DNA of 39,004 nt from Chloroflexota bacterium. Lineage in GTDB: Bacteria > Chloroflexota > Anaerolineae > Aggregatilineales > J027. The DNA is taken from contig JACRBG010000048.1 in assembly GCA_016234595.1 (NCBI GenBank), forward strand, positions 1-39,004. Direction: 5' to 3'. The notes below the pieces were generated by a model. That model was not told where the DNA came from. It searched no databases and worked only from the letters and a program-made list of their open reading frames with translations. Below are positions 8,723-16,297 of this stretch, piece after piece; the first letter of the stretch is position 1; each line of letters opens with the position of its first letter. The translations under genes were made by a program, and so were the position numbers.

Positions 8723-8753
8723 AGTACCTTTGGGTCATTTTTGAAAAGTACCT
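8723..8753 (-). promoter_or_regulatory. AGGTACT direct repeat upstream of the DUF5666 gene
   Basis: AGGTACT on the minus strand occurs at 8753-8747 and again at 8729-8723, exactly 24 bp apart and 75-105 bp upstream of the DUF5666 start. Such a repeat could be an activator or sigma-recognition site. No consensus is known to match, so this is a pattern without an assigned factor. Confidence 0.35.
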
Positions 8754-8823
8754 AAATCCCAGTTCATCATTTACAAAGGCGGGGAAGGGTCATGGCGTGC
8801 ATCCAGCGAAACCATTGGTACGG

Positions 8824-8932
8824 AATTCGGGTCAATCCTCACCCCCCAACCCCCTCTCCACCGAGTAGCGAGGGGGCGCCAAACAGCGCATTTAAGGCCC
8901 CTCCACTGTGTGGGGAGAGCTCTACCCGAATT
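8824..8932. repeat. REP/MITE-like palindromic repeat
   Basis: AATTCGGGT (8824-8832) and ACCCGAATT (8924-8932) are perfect inverted ends about 110 bp apart. They enclose two GC-rich hairpins: CCCCTC/GAGGGG (8851-8856 with 8870-8875), and CTCCAC/GTGGGG near 8900-8916. The 11-mer CCCCTCTCCAC at 8851 recurs exactly at 35853. This looks like a member of a dispersed, non-coding genome repeat family. Confidence 0.6.
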
Positions 8933-9079
8933 TGGTATGAGAGGGGTCACCGATTCAGAGGCTAAAGGTTATATCTCGCTCAAAATATCGTTCCTGAGAA
9001 TACTTTGGTATTTTTCAAGTACACCTTATAATTATCAATATCGTTTCAAAAACGAAACCAAGCATCTATGGAGGGAATT

Positions 9080-9631
9080 ATGATCAAATTTGCGGCTTTT
9101 AGTCCCGATTGTGAGTCACTGGGTCAAGGCATGATGATGTTTATGACCGCTATCACACACGATGAGTTTGAAGGTAGTTTGAAAAAACACGGGCTAGACC
9201 ATGTTGAAATGGAAAAATGGTATCCCCAGCAAAACTGGTTGGATGTCTTAAATGATATTGCCGCCAGCGACCCCGGTAATGCCTCCCAAACCTTTGTTTC
9301 CATCGGGATGAAAGTTATTGAAACCGCCCGATTCCCCGCTGAAATCAATAACATGGATATTTACACCTTGCTCTCCATTTGGAATAACGTCTATAGCACC
9401 AATCATCGCGGCAAGGACATCGGTGGTATGGAATATACCAAAGTCAGCGACAAACATATCCAAATGAAAATCCGCATCCCCTTCCCCGATGATCTTGAAT
9501 ACGGGGTCTATTGGGGTATTGCCCGACGCTTCCTACCCCCCGGAACAAATTTTGCGGTGACTTACGATGAAGCAGCCCCCCGGCGTGAACATGGCGGCCC
9601 CAATACAATCATCCATGTTAAGTGGGACTAA
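9080..9631 (+). CDS. Conserved-looking protein of unknown function
   Basis: A 183-residue soluble protein without a signal peptide or membrane helix; not recognised. The N-terminal half (IKFAAFSPDCESLGQGMMMFMTAI) looks alpha/beta. The middle holds a helix-rich part with LSIWNNVYSTNHRGKD, and the C-terminal part (HIQMKIRIPFPDDLEYGVYWGIARRFLP then TNFAVTYDEAAPRREHG) looks like a small strand-rich ligand-binding fold. An in-frame ATG at 9068 exists; GGAGGG at 9070-9075 before the ATG at 9080 favours the latter, with short spacing. It is monocistronic, with its own strong terminator. A cytosolic sensor or binding protein is possible, but nothing in the sequence assigns a ligand. Confidence 0.75.
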   Translation: MIKFAAFSPDCESLGQGMMMFMTAITHDEFEGSLKKHGLDHVEMEKWYPQQNWLDVLNDIAASDPGNASQTFVSIGMKVIETARFPAEINNMDIYTLLSIWNNVYSTNHRGKDIGGMEYTKVSDKHIQMKIRIPFPDDLEYGVYWGIARRFLPPGTNFAVTYDEAAPRREHGGPNTIIHVKWD

Positions 9632-9993
9632 TTAAAACTCGCCCATAAGCAAAATCGAGCCCACCCCTCCTAACCGATGTTTTGCAGGAGGGGTTTTTCG
9701 TTTTTCAGTCAGGTAGCTCAAAAATTCATGATGCGGCAAGGGCTACCCCAGAACATGGTGATGGAATCCATCTAGCTATCATTTTTAAGTGGGTCAATAA
9801 CTATTTAGTGTTAGCAATATTTGCACGTCTTCGTTTATAAATGAGGAGACTATAGTTGCCAGTTGTCACAAAAATTCGGCTGAATGAGCGATATACCGAC
9901 TCTTCTGGCTGGGAGAATTTGCATTGGGGGTAGCTACCCTATCTAAAAGTCAAATAAAAGTTCCGGCTCTATTTTACACAAGGACAGCACCAA
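9632..9993. other. 362-bp intergenic region
   Basis: It contains the terminator at 9663, an inverted repeat GGTAGC (9712-9717)/GCTACC near 9742, and a perfect 12-base palindrome GGGTAGCTACCC at 9928-9939, which lies 55 bp before the next start codon and could be an operator. AAGGA ahead of 9994 serves as the ribosome site. No clear promoter hexamers and no coding sequence were recognised. Confidence 0.5.
9663..9699 (+). terminator. Strong Rho-independent terminator
   Basis: ACCCCTCCT (9663-9671) pairs with AGGAGGGGT (9686-9694), a 9-bp perfect stem, and TTTTCGTTTTT follows. It ends the transcript of the gene at 9080-9631. Confidence 0.88.
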
Positions 9994-11064
9994 ATGACGG
10001 CCCACGACCAATTAGCTGAGGCACGTGAACTGATTAAAAACAAACAATATGATGCGGCCCGGGCTTTGCTGGAAGCACTTCCTTTTGATGAAACAGCCCA
10101 AAAATGGCTTGCCAAGCTCGACGAAATTGCTCCCCGCCCCAAAAATAACAATCCCTTTGATGACTTTGCCGCCGACCCTTTTGCCAGCAGTCAAAGCTAT
10201 GGCGGATTTAGTGCCTTTATGAGCGCGGAAGAAAAATTCGAACGAGTCAAAGTTCTGATTAAAAATAAGAACTTCGATGAAGCCCGGAGCATTCTCAAAA
10301 CTTTGCCAGATGACGCCTCGGCCCAAGCATTGCTGGCAAGATTAGAAGACCTGACCAGCGGTCAGAAGACTTCTAGCACCCAGAATCCTTTCAATCCACC
10401 TCCAAAAACGGATGGCCCTTTTGGGCAAAAGACAACCAGCCGACCCCAACGCTCTTCGGGTAAACGGCCCAAAACAATGGTTGATTACGTGCTGAGTGCC
10501 GTTGGCAGCATTGTTGTGTTAATTATTTTCATCTTTGGTCGTCAATATGTCCGTTATGGGGATTTTAATGTTCTACGGAGCGATCAAGACTTTGAAAATG
10601 AAGTGATGACCTTTACCCACGACTGGGACTGGAAACAGATTGACCCCGACGAGGCCGAGTGGTGTGACAATGTTGATGACAACGTCAATTGCTTTGCCTA
10701 TTTAGCACGGCGCACCTCCGTAGGTGATCCCTATGGCGCATGGATAGGTTTTGCCGAGTTTGAGCTAACTGCCAATTCGAGTTTATCCACTGAACAAAGG
10801 GCAGCTAACGCTTGGGCAAGCTACCTCGAAGAATATCCTGATATCCAACCGCGCACGCAATATACCACACTGGTTGATGGCGTTACGGCGGTGGTCTATG
10901 AGTTTAATTACGGTGATGGTTATTTTGAAAAACGCTTATACCTCCACCGCGATCCAGCCCATTTTTTGGTCATTGCGATTTCCGCTAGCACGGAGAGTGG
11001 TTATCAACGGCGGCAGGGGGAAATTGAAGAGATTCTTGCCAGCATTGATCTCAAAACATCCTAG
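9994..11064 (+). CDS. Single-pass membrane protein with two TPR-like repeats
   Basis: A 356-residue protein. Two helical hairpin repeats share the pattern LIKNKxxDxAR-LL-xLPxD-AQxxLAxL at about 13-45 and 87-118, as in tetratricopeptide repeats. A Pro/Gly/Ser linker leads to one transmembrane helix (about 167-186, VGSIVVLIIFIFGRQYV). A 170-residue C-terminal domain follows, with Cys pair WCDN...NCFAYL and an SxxSGYQRRQGEIEEILASI end. The N-terminus is most likely cytosolic, with the C-terminal domain outside. Function not recognised; similar layouts occur in uncharacterised Chloroflexota proteins. It is monocistronic. Confidence 0.75.
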   Translation: MTAHDQLAEARELIKNKQYDAARALLEALPFDETAQKWLAKLDEIAPRPKNNNPFDDFAADPFASSQSYGGFSAFMSAEEKFERVKVLIKNKNFDEARSILKTLPDDASAQALLARLEDLTSGQKTSSTQNPFNPPPKTDGPFGQKTTSRPQRSSGKRPKTMVDYVLSAVGSIVVLIIFIFGRQYVRYGDFNVLRSDQDFENEVMTFTHDWDWKQIDPDEAEWCDNVDDNVNCFAYLARRTSVGDPYGAWIGFAEFELTANSSLSTEQRAANAWASYLEEYPDIQPRTQYTTLVDGVTAVVYEFNYGDGYFEKRLYLHRDPAHFLVIAISASTESGYQRRQGEIEEILASIDLKTS

Positions 11065-11072
11065 GAAATAGC

Positions 11073-11114
11073 TTAGGGAAAGTCGGTTATCCCTTTTCCC
11101 TAAATTTCGTTTTT
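11073..11114 (+). terminator. Rho-independent terminator
   Basis: TTAGGGAAA (11073-11081) pairs with TTTCCCTAA ending at about 11103, and a T-rich run TTTCGTTTTT follows. It begins 9 bp after the stop at 11064. Confidence 0.75.
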
Positions 11115-11273
11115 GCCCGGTAGCTCTGATAAGTTCCCACTAGCGCATTGGGCTATACTTCGGTAAAACTATAGGGATGGATATAAGCAGCAGCACTAAC
11201 CTGCTGTGAGGGTTTAATTTTGCCTATTTACCTGCGTTAGCCGATGAGTCATCGCTTCCCTTGACTCATATAA

Positions 11274-11302
11274 TTGACAAGTTGGGTCGTTGTTTGTATA
11301 CT
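11274..11302 (+). promoter_or_regulatory. Strong promoter of the XRE regulator gene
   Basis: TTGACA at 11274-11279 and TATACT at 11297-11302 are 17 bp apart. The -10 box runs into TATACTGTAT, a 10-mer that recurs at 18592-18601 at the other end of the module. This makes it a candidate operator for autorepression. Confidence 0.75.
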
Positions 11303-11330
11303 GTATGATGTCACGAGGAGATAGGTTTCG

Positions 11331-11624
11331 ATGATCCTTAAAAATCGTCTGGCGGAATTAATGGCTGAATATGGTCGGAAGACAGGCTACCGCCTGACAC
11401 AGGACGATTTGTCGCAAGAGACCAAAGTCGCCCAAAGCACCATATCCGCGTATGTGACAAATAAAGTACGGCGGTATGATGCCCGCATAGTTGAAACCTT
11501 TCTAGAGTTTTTTGGGTGCAATGTGACCGATTTTTTTGTGCTGGATGAAGGCTTTGCCGAAGACCGGCTAGAGGAAGAAAACGGGCACAGGCCCCAAAGA
11601 GTATCTCAAGGTCAAAACGCCTGA
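11331..11624 (+). CDS. XRE/Cro-CI family helix-turn-helix regulator
   Basis: A 97-residue protein dominated by one HTH_XRE domain at about 5-70: RLAELMAEYG, LTQDDLSQETKVAQSTISAYVTNK and the closing helix IVETFLEFFGCNVTDFFVL. GAGGAG at 11315-11320 precedes the ATG at 11331 by 10 bases. It stands alone behind a strong promoter at the left edge of a replication/partition module, where plasmids and prophages often keep a copy-number or lysogeny repressor. Control of the replication gene is an inference from position. The acidic, polar tail after residue 75 looks disordered. Confidence 0.88.
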   Translation: MILKNRLAELMAEYGRKTGYRLTQDDLSQETKVAQSTISAYVTNKVRRYDARIVETFLEFFGCNVTDFFVLDEGFAEDRLEEENGHRPQRVSQGQNA

Positions 11625-11802
11625 GCCACCTTGAGGGCCTGCGGTTCGCGCTACTCAGGTTGATTTGAGGAGCCTGTAGCGCCGCACCATTACGTGCGTC
11701 GTGGTGAAAGTGCAGGGGATCACCAAAAACGCTATACAAGATTGTATCACACATGAGAAAATAGACAAGTCTCCCGAACAATCGTCATTTTCTCCCCTGC
11801 TC

Positions 11803-11839
11803 CGAGTGATGCACACTGCTCACAGTCGAGTGGTGCATC
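11803..11839. repeat. Iteron-like direct repeat with an overlapping hairpin
   Basis: CGAGTGATGCAC and CGAGTGGTGCAT match at 10 of 12 positions with a 24-bp period. GATGCAC (11808-11814) and GTGCATC (11833-11839) are perfect inverted partners. Only two copies are seen, fewer than in typical iteron arrays. Confidence 0.5.
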
Positions 11840-11978
11840 CTGAAGAGGGACTTTATTGAATTACTTCTATCAGGAGCTTGATGAACAAGGAATTGTTTTT
11901 ATCGCCTATGTGAATATCATGTTTTTGAGGAGTAACCATTTTCCGTCTCGACTTAGGACAAGTGTTCTAATTTTAGAG

Positions 11979-12016
11979 ACAGGAAAAACCCCGTGTGATG
12001 GGGGGTGAAGTCCTGT
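11979..12016. promoter_or_regulatory. Two-tier stem-loop
   Basis: ACAGGA (11979-11984) pairs with TCCTGT (12011-12016). Inside it ACCCC (11988-11992) pairs with GGGGT (12002-12006). No long T-run follows, so a copy-control RNA structure or protein site is as likely as a terminator. Confidence 0.45.
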
Positions 12017-12144
12017 AATTTCAGCATTTGTTGTGATAGTGACCTATCAGATTGATTACATGATGGCTGTCATGTATTCAACTAGATATGATTATCGCTT
12101 GGGAAAGCCAAAATGTCAAGTATTTTAGGGAAATTTTACCTAAA

Positions 12145-12172
12145 TTGTCAAAAAGACTAATGGCGATATAAG
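12145..12172 (+). promoter_or_regulatory. Probable promoter of the replication-initiator-like gene
   Basis: TTGTCA (12145-12150) and TATAAG (12167-12172) each match consensus at five of six positions with a 16-bp spacer. The inverted repeat TTTAGG/CCTAAA ends one base before the -35 box, a position suited to a regulator. Confidence 0.6.
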
Positions 12173-12260
12173 CGGAGTATCCTAGTCGTTGCACTTATAA
12201 GTCACTGTCACGTTCTCTTAATTATTTAGAGTGGTTTGGAACCCATTTAAGGAAAACCCC

Positions 12261-13514
12261 ATGAACAAGCCATCATCAAGTGACAAGACGCGATCGGATG
12301 TCCCGGTTGTATTTTCAAAACCCTTGGCCCGCGTTTTTGGCCCAGAAGCCGCACTCGTTTTACAGCAGACCCATTACATGACGACTTTATTTGCCCAAAA
12401 AGAAGACAATCGTATTGACGGTCATTTTTGGTATCGCCACGCCTATGCCGATTGGCACAAGGATTATCCATTTTGGAGTGCAGCCACCTTCAAAGTTGCG
12501 ATTTCCCGCCTCGAAAAAGCTGGCATTTTGATCGCCGAGCAGCTTTCCAATAACAAATTTGACAAAGGCAAATGGTATCGGATTGATTATGATTGCTTGA
12601 ATCAGATGATTCCTTCGACCAGCGAAAAATTGTTCTTCGATACCCAGCTAAACGCTAACCGATTGGATGAAAATCGCCAATCGAATGAAACTAAATTCAC
12701 TCATCGAACGGATACCCAACCCCTATCGTCGGAAAATTTGAGCCAATCGGCTGACCAAATTTCAACAATCGAACAGTCGTCACCTGCTCCATCTATGAAT
12801 GAGAATGTATTGATTGAAAAAGACTCATCAGATTTACCAAATAAAACTCATTCAATAGGCTCTCAAAAAACTGATAGATCAAGTCAACCCTCCCCCCACC
12901 CTGCCCCATCTGCTCTAGCTATTCCAGTACAACCAAATGCGGGCAGCGAGGGATTGATGAATACAACATCCGATGATTCAGTTTCACATGATGAAGCGAA
13001 AGAAATGGCCCGCGAAATCTACAACCATGGCCCCCTGCGTGGACTCGTTAATTTTTGCCTAGTGCCAGAGTTATCGGGGGTCAAACCGGGGCCGCGTGAA
13101 TGGAAACGGTTGCGCAAAGTTCTCAACGAAGTCGAGGCCATGACTCCTGCCGATGTGCCCGTTACCAGCGAATTATTCGAAGTGGATTTCCGGTTGTGGT
13201 GGTTTATGTATGGCCCCGGTCAAGATGGTGAACCTATCCGTGTGGCCGAATACTTGATGACCGTGTGGCCGCGTTTCTTGGCCCATCATCGCCAAAACCG
13301 CAATTGGGTGATGGAATTTGGCGTGCGCCATGCGGGTTGGTTGAGCTTCTGCAAACAAGACCCCAAGGGTTTTGCCGAGATGTATGCCGCCAAAAACCGT
13401 AACAAAAACAACCGCCCCACTGTTGGAATTGCCCCGCTTGCAGACTTGAACCCACACACCCACATGGACGAGGAAGCAATTTTGGAGGCGATGATTTGTG
13501 AGGCCAATGTTTAA
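12261..13514 (+). CDS. Replication-initiator-like winged-helix protein
   Basis: A 417-residue protein in three parts. Residues about 10-115 resemble the N-terminal winged helix of phage and plasmid replication proteins of the DnaD-like type (EAALVLQQTHYMTT, IDGHFWYRHAYADWHKDYPFWS, FKVAISRLEKAGILIAEQL, then KGKWYRIDYDCL). A Ser/Gln/Asn-rich low-complexity linker spans about 130-240. A C-terminal part of about 245-400 contains a helical domain with WWFMYGPG and FAEMYAAKNRNKNN. The ATG at 12261 has AAGGA seven bases upstream and is preferred over a GTG at 12231. The palindrome-rich DNA before it and parA-parB after it support a role in starting replication of a plasmid-like unit; the biochemical role is inferred. 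Confidence 0.7.
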   Translation: MNKPSSSDKTRSDVPVVFSKPLARVFGPEAALVLQQTHYMTTLFAQKEDNRIDGHFWYRHAYADWHKDYPFWSAATFKVAISRLEKAGILIAEQLSNNKFDKGKWYRIDYDCLNQMIPSTSEKLFFDTQLNANRLDENRQSNETKFTHRTDTQPLSSENLSQSADQISTIEQSSPAPSMNENVLIEKDSSDLPNKTHSIGSQKTDRSSQPSPHPAPSALAIPVQPNAGSEGLMNTTSDDSVSHDEAKEMAREIYNHGPLRGLVNFCLVPELSGVKPGPREWKRLRKVLNEVEAMTPADVPVTSELFEVDFRLWWFMYGPGQDGEPIRVAEYLMTVWPRFLAHHRQNRNWVMEFGVRHAGWLSFCKQDPKGFAEMYAAKNRNKNNRPTVGIAPLADLNPHTHMDEEAILEAMICEANV

Positions 13515-13542
13515 AAATTTCGATATTGGGGTAGGGTAGCGA

Positions 13543-13612
13543 CCAAAATTGGCTGGTTTAGAACCAAACTATAACAATGCCTACCGACAGAGAAAGTTTT
13601 GCGATGTATACT
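13543..13612 (+). promoter_or_regulatory. parA promoter with upstream inverted repeats
   Basis: CCGACA (13584-13589) and TATACT (13607-13612) lie 17 bp apart and would drive the parA operon. Upstream are CCAA-AA-TTGG (13543-13552) and TGGTT-TAG-AACCA (13554-13566). Partition operators and centromere sites commonly sit here, so ParA or ParB binding is plausible. Confidence 0.5.
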
Positions 13613-13659
13613 ACGTGTAATTAAAGAATATACCATATGGACATCCGGCGTAGCGTCCG

Positions 13660-13696
13660 ACCTATGACCTTCGGTGATGCGGTTCGGGCCATAGGT
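13660..13696. promoter_or_regulatory. Inverted repeat in the parA leader
   Basis: ACCTATG (13660-13666) and CATAGGT (13690-13696) are exact inverted repeats with a 23-base loop that contains further G/C pairing. The right arm ends 7 bases before the GAGGAG ribosome site of parA. It could be a centromere-like site or an mRNA structure that tunes translation. Confidence 0.45.
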
Positions 13697-13718
13697 GCGA
13701 TATGAGGAGATGATTTTA

Positions 13719-14540
13719 ATGGGTACTACAATAGCACTAATGAATCAAAAAGGTGGGGTTGGCAAAACCACCATGACCATCCATTTAGGGGTGGGGTTGG
13801 CTGCCATGGGGTATCAGGTGGCGATGGTAGATATGGACCCCCAAGGCCACATTGCCATGTCTTTCGCGTTGGTAGATGACTCTGGTCGTCCCCGTGAAGG
13901 CATTTTTGAACTGCTGGTAAATGGTGAGCCACTAGACTCGGTTTTGATGATGGCCCCCGCGGATGAATATGAATCCATTCAGCGTGAACCGGGGGGATTG
14001 TTATATATCTTGCCGGGGGGGCAAAAGACCCAACTTGCCGCCATCAATATTCAACTCGATGGCGCGGATTTTGGGGCGGTCGAACGTTCGCTAAAACCCC
14101 TACAAGATCGGACTGATTTTGTCTTGATTGACACGGCCCCTACGGCCTCACTGTTTACCCCGGCAATTTTGGCCGCGGCAGATTTTGTCCTGTGCCCCAC
14201 CGAGATGTCCCGTTTGAGCCTCGATGGGTTGGAAAAAATCACCCAGATGATGGCAAACTTGGCAGGGCTGCATAATGCCGACATTTTGGGAATTATTCCC
14301 ATGATGACTCGTGCCAATACCCGCGAACACAAAGATCGTTTGGATGAACTCCAAGAACTGTACCCCGGCAAGGTGTGGTACAAAGAAGAAATTGCCCTTA
14401 GCACGGTTTGGAAAGAAGCCTCCGACGCCGCCCGAACCGTCTTCACCTATGCCCCACGTCACTCGGCTGTTGATACTGCTTGGAAACTCATTGACCGATT
14501 TTTGAAGGCCGTTGAAGGAGTACCGTATGGACAGGTCTAA
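13719..14540 (+). CDS. parA: ParA-family partition ATPase
   Basis: A 273-residue ParA/MinD-type ATPase. The deviant Walker A motif QKGGVGKTT is at about 10-18, with the signature first lysine; VDMDPQG is the A'-type motif at about 37-43; LIDTAPT is Walker B. There is no N-terminal DNA-binding extension, so it is of the chromosomal/type Ib size rather than the long P1 type. Starts at 13695 and 13710 are possible, but GAGGAG at 13704-13709 fits the ATG at 13719 with nine bases of spacing. Its stop codon lies inside the parB start (14-bp overlap), so the pair is coupled. It would position DNA by ATP-dependent nucleoid binding together with ParB. Confidence 0.92.
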   Translation: MGTTIALMNQKGGVGKTTMTIHLGVGLAAMGYQVAMVDMDPQGHIAMSFALVDDSGRPREGIFELLVNGEPLDSVLMMAPADEYESIQREPGGLLYILPGGQKTQLAAINIQLDGADFGAVERSLKPLQDRTDFVLIDTAPTASLFTPAILAAADFVLCPTEMSRLSLDGLEKITQMMANLAGLHNADILGIIPMMTRANTREHKDRLDELQELYPGKVWYKEEIALSTVWKEASDAARTVFTYAPRHSAVDTAWKLIDRFLKAVEGVPYGQV

Positions 14541-15597
14541 ACCGAACAGCCGTCGTCCTCCACGCGCTGCTGGTTCAATGTCCCCGTTGGAGGCATTGGA
14601 GTTAGGCACACGCCACCCCAATGAAGGCCGTCCGGTAGATTTGCCGCTGGCGCAGATTGTGGTTGACGAACAGATTCAGGTTCGCGTAGATGGCCTTGAT
14701 GAAGAACGGGTTGAGCAGTACACCATCGTTGTCGAAAACGGCGGTGAGATGGAACCGATTATTATCTTCCAAGATGCCGATGGCACTTATCTTTTGGCTG
14801 ATGGGTTTCATCGTGTTGCAGCCTATCGTCTGGCTGGACGAGAGACCATTAAAGCTCGTATCTCCAAAGGTGGTTATGACGCTGCTTACGAATATGCTGA
14901 GAACGCCAACCTTGAACACGGCTTGGCCTATTCCAACGAGGACAAGCGAAATATTCTGAAGCGGCGTATCACACAGGGTCGGACATGGTTTGAGTGGGTC
15001 GGCGATGGAAAATTGAACCCGCGTGTGTCCTATAATGAGATGGCCCGTCAATTGGGGGTCAGTCAGCCGACTATCACATCATGGGTAAACGGTATTGTGA
15101 ATGAACTGAGTCAATCAACTTCAAAGAATTTAGAAGTTGATCGGTCACAGGTCGTCGGCAAAGATGGTAAAAAGCGTGATGTGAGTCGGATTGGGTCAGC
15201 AACGGCCAGCAAACCTAAGGTCGAACGTCCCCGCCAACCAGTTGAGCCTGAAACTATCGAAGATTTTGAAGATGAAAAATTCAGCACCTCGACGCATATG
15301 GTTATCAATGCTGGTGGGGAATCGCGGCTGGTAGAAAAACGTCCCGTTGACCGACCGGCCACCCCGACTAGTCGTAACCCTGACAAAGAATTGGCCGTTC
15401 AGATGGAATCGGATATTGCGGAGGTTGTATCGCTGCTCACCCGCTATGACCCCACCCAAGTGAATGTGTTGTGGTTGTTGGGTAAGTCGCGGGTTGAATA
15501 TCTCAAAGCTCAATTGGGTCAATTGGAAATTTGGGCACAAGAAATGGGCGACTTTCTTTCGAGTATTTCGACTCCTCCAGATCAACCCAAAGTTTAA
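14527..15597 (+). CDS. parB: ParB-family partition protein
   Basis: A 356-residue protein. The ParB N-terminal domain runs about 38-130 (VDLPLAQIVVDEQIQVR, MEPIIIFQDADGTYLLADGFHRVAAYRLAG, ENANLEHGLAYS). A helix-turn-helix follows at about 168-188 (SYNEMARQLGVSQPTITSWV), then a long charged linker and a C-terminal helical part from about 300. The box that in chromosomal ParB reads GERRxRA is here ADGFHRVAA, so CTP binding of the usual kind is uncertain. A TTG at 14512 is in frame, but AAGGAG six bases before the ATG at 14527 sets the start. It should bind a centromere-like site and ParA. No canonical parS palindrome was seen in the window. Confidence 0.9.
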   Translation: MDRSKPNSRRPPRAAGSMSPLEALELGTRHPNEGRPVDLPLAQIVVDEQIQVRVDGLDEERVEQYTIVVENGGEMEPIIIFQDADGTYLLADGFHRVAAYRLAGRETIKARISKGGYDAAYEYAENANLEHGLAYSNEDKRNILKRRITQGRTWFEWVGDGKLNPRVSYNEMARQLGVSQPTITSWVNGIVNELSQSTSKNLEVDRSQVVGKDGKKRDVSRIGSATASKPKVERPRQPVEPETIEDFEDEKFSTSTHMVINAGGESRLVEKRPVDRPATPTSRNPDKELAVQMESDIAEVVSLLTRYDPTQVNVLWLLGKSRVEYLKAQLGQLEIWAQEMGDFLSSISTPPDQPKV

Positions 15598-15608
15598 AGG
15601 GGACTATC

Positions 15609-15824
15609 ATGGCGGAGCAGATGCAGAGTTGCGATTGGTGTGGGGCAAGCTGGCACATTCATTGGAAGTGCCAGATCATTTGTCCCACTTGTGGAGCCAA
15701 ACAAGATTGCAGTGACTTATTTGTGGACTACGACAAAATCCAGCGGCAGCGCGAGGCCTACCCTGTTACGTCTACCCAAGTTACGCCGACACAATCGTCT
15801 GAAGTGAACCATGACCGGGCCTAA
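15609..15824 (+). CDS. Small zinc-ribbon protein
   Basis: A 71-residue protein with two CxxC knuckles, C8-x2-C11 and C25-x2-C28, plus extra Cys21 and Cys34: a rubredoxin-like zinc ribbon followed by a polar tail. The open frame extends upstream into parB, but AAGGGG just before the ATG at 15609 and the 11-bp gap after parB support this start. The last 14 bp overlap the next gene. Zinc ribbons of this size mediate protein or nucleic-acid contacts; its place directly after parB in the operon suggests an accessory role that the sequence does not specify. Confidence 0.7.
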   Translation: MAEQMQSCDWCGASWHIHWKCQIICPTCGAKQDCSDLFVDYDKIQRQREAYPVTSTQVTPTQSSEVNHDRA

Positions 15825-16278
15825 TCGTAAAAAAAGCGTTTCGGATTTTCTGGTTGCATGGGTGGTGCTGCTGCTCGGATCAGGCATCGTGCTAGCCTTC
15901 TTTTGGAATTTTGCTCGTTATGGGGGGATCGAATATCGCGGCGTGGAAACGACTGGGACTATTACCGAGGCCCGCGCTCCCCAACCCAAAAGCCAAGCCC
16001 GTGTTTCATACACCTATGTAGTCGCGGGAAAATCCTATTCAGGCCATAGCTTTGTGGATGACGGATATTACAACTTCGCTCGCAATAATCTCGATCAAGA
16101 AATACCCATCATCTACTTCAAAGAATACCCCGGCCTATCCGCCATTCGTGGTTTTAATAATGGTAAGAATCTGGTCGCGTATTTTGTGGCTGCGCTAATT
16201 TTCTTCCCACTGGGGCTTTTCCTCTTTGTGAATTGGATGCGGCATCAACCAAAAAGTCAGCCTACAACCATAGTTTAG
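15811..16278 (+). CDS. DUF3592-like two-helix membrane protein
   Basis: A 155-residue protein with membrane helices at about 13-33 and 122-142. Between them is a beta-rich domain of the DUF3592 pattern (GVETTGTITEARAP, ARVSYTYVVAGKSYSGHSF, IPIIYFKEYPGLSAIRG). Members occur widely and are uncharacterised. Both termini are expected in the cytosol with the loop outside. It starts inside the end of the zinc-ribbon gene, and the protease gene follows after 19 bp, so it belongs to the parA operon. A role in partition is not evident; it may be cargo. Confidence 0.75.
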   Translation: MTGPNRKKSVSDFLVAWVVLLLGSGIVLAFFWNFARYGGIEYRGVETTGTITEARAPQPKSQARVSYTYVVAGKSYSGHSFVDDGYYNFARNNLDQEIPIIYFKEYPGLSAIRGFNNGKNLVAYFVAALIFFPLGLFLFVNWMRHQPKSQPTTIV

Positions 16279-16297
16279 CCAACTAGATGGAGACGCC

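Larger units (their letters stand above)
8672..9079. other. 408-bp intergenic region with an interspersed palindromic element
   Basis: This gap separates two divergent genes. Besides the AGGTACT repeat it holds a composite palindromic element at 8824-8932. TATAAT at 9027-9032 may be the -10 box for the gene at 9080; its -35 box is poor (TTGGTA at 9005). No coding sequence is convincing. Confidence 0.6.
11625..12260. other. 636-bp non-coding region rich in palindromes; candidate replication origin
   Basis: This lies between the XRE gene and the replication-initiator-like gene. It contains:
- palindrome ATACAA-GA-TTGTAT (11734-11747);
- direct repeats CGAGTGATGCAC (11803-11814) and CGAGTGGTGCAT (11827-11838), 24 bp apart;
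- hairpin GATGCAC/GTGCATC across them;
- TTAGGACA/TGTTCTAA (11954-11970);
- a double-stem hairpin (11979-12016);
- TACATGA/TCATGTA (12057-12076);
- TTTAGG/CCTAAA (12124-12144).
The right half is AT-rich. This combination is usual for plasmid origins and copy-control regions. No clear DnaA box was seen. Confidence 0.5.

Noticed and set aside
11338-11781. 147-codon minus-strand frame over the XRE gene
   Set aside because: Low-complexity composition, no recognisable domain, no ribosome site, and fully opposite a clear XRE gene and a palindrome-rich region.
13719-15597. Chromosomal soj/spo0J at oriC
   Set aside because: No dnaA, gidA, rnpA or canonical parS is nearby. A replication-initiator-like gene precedes it and the ParB CTP box is atypical, which fits a plasmid-like locus better.
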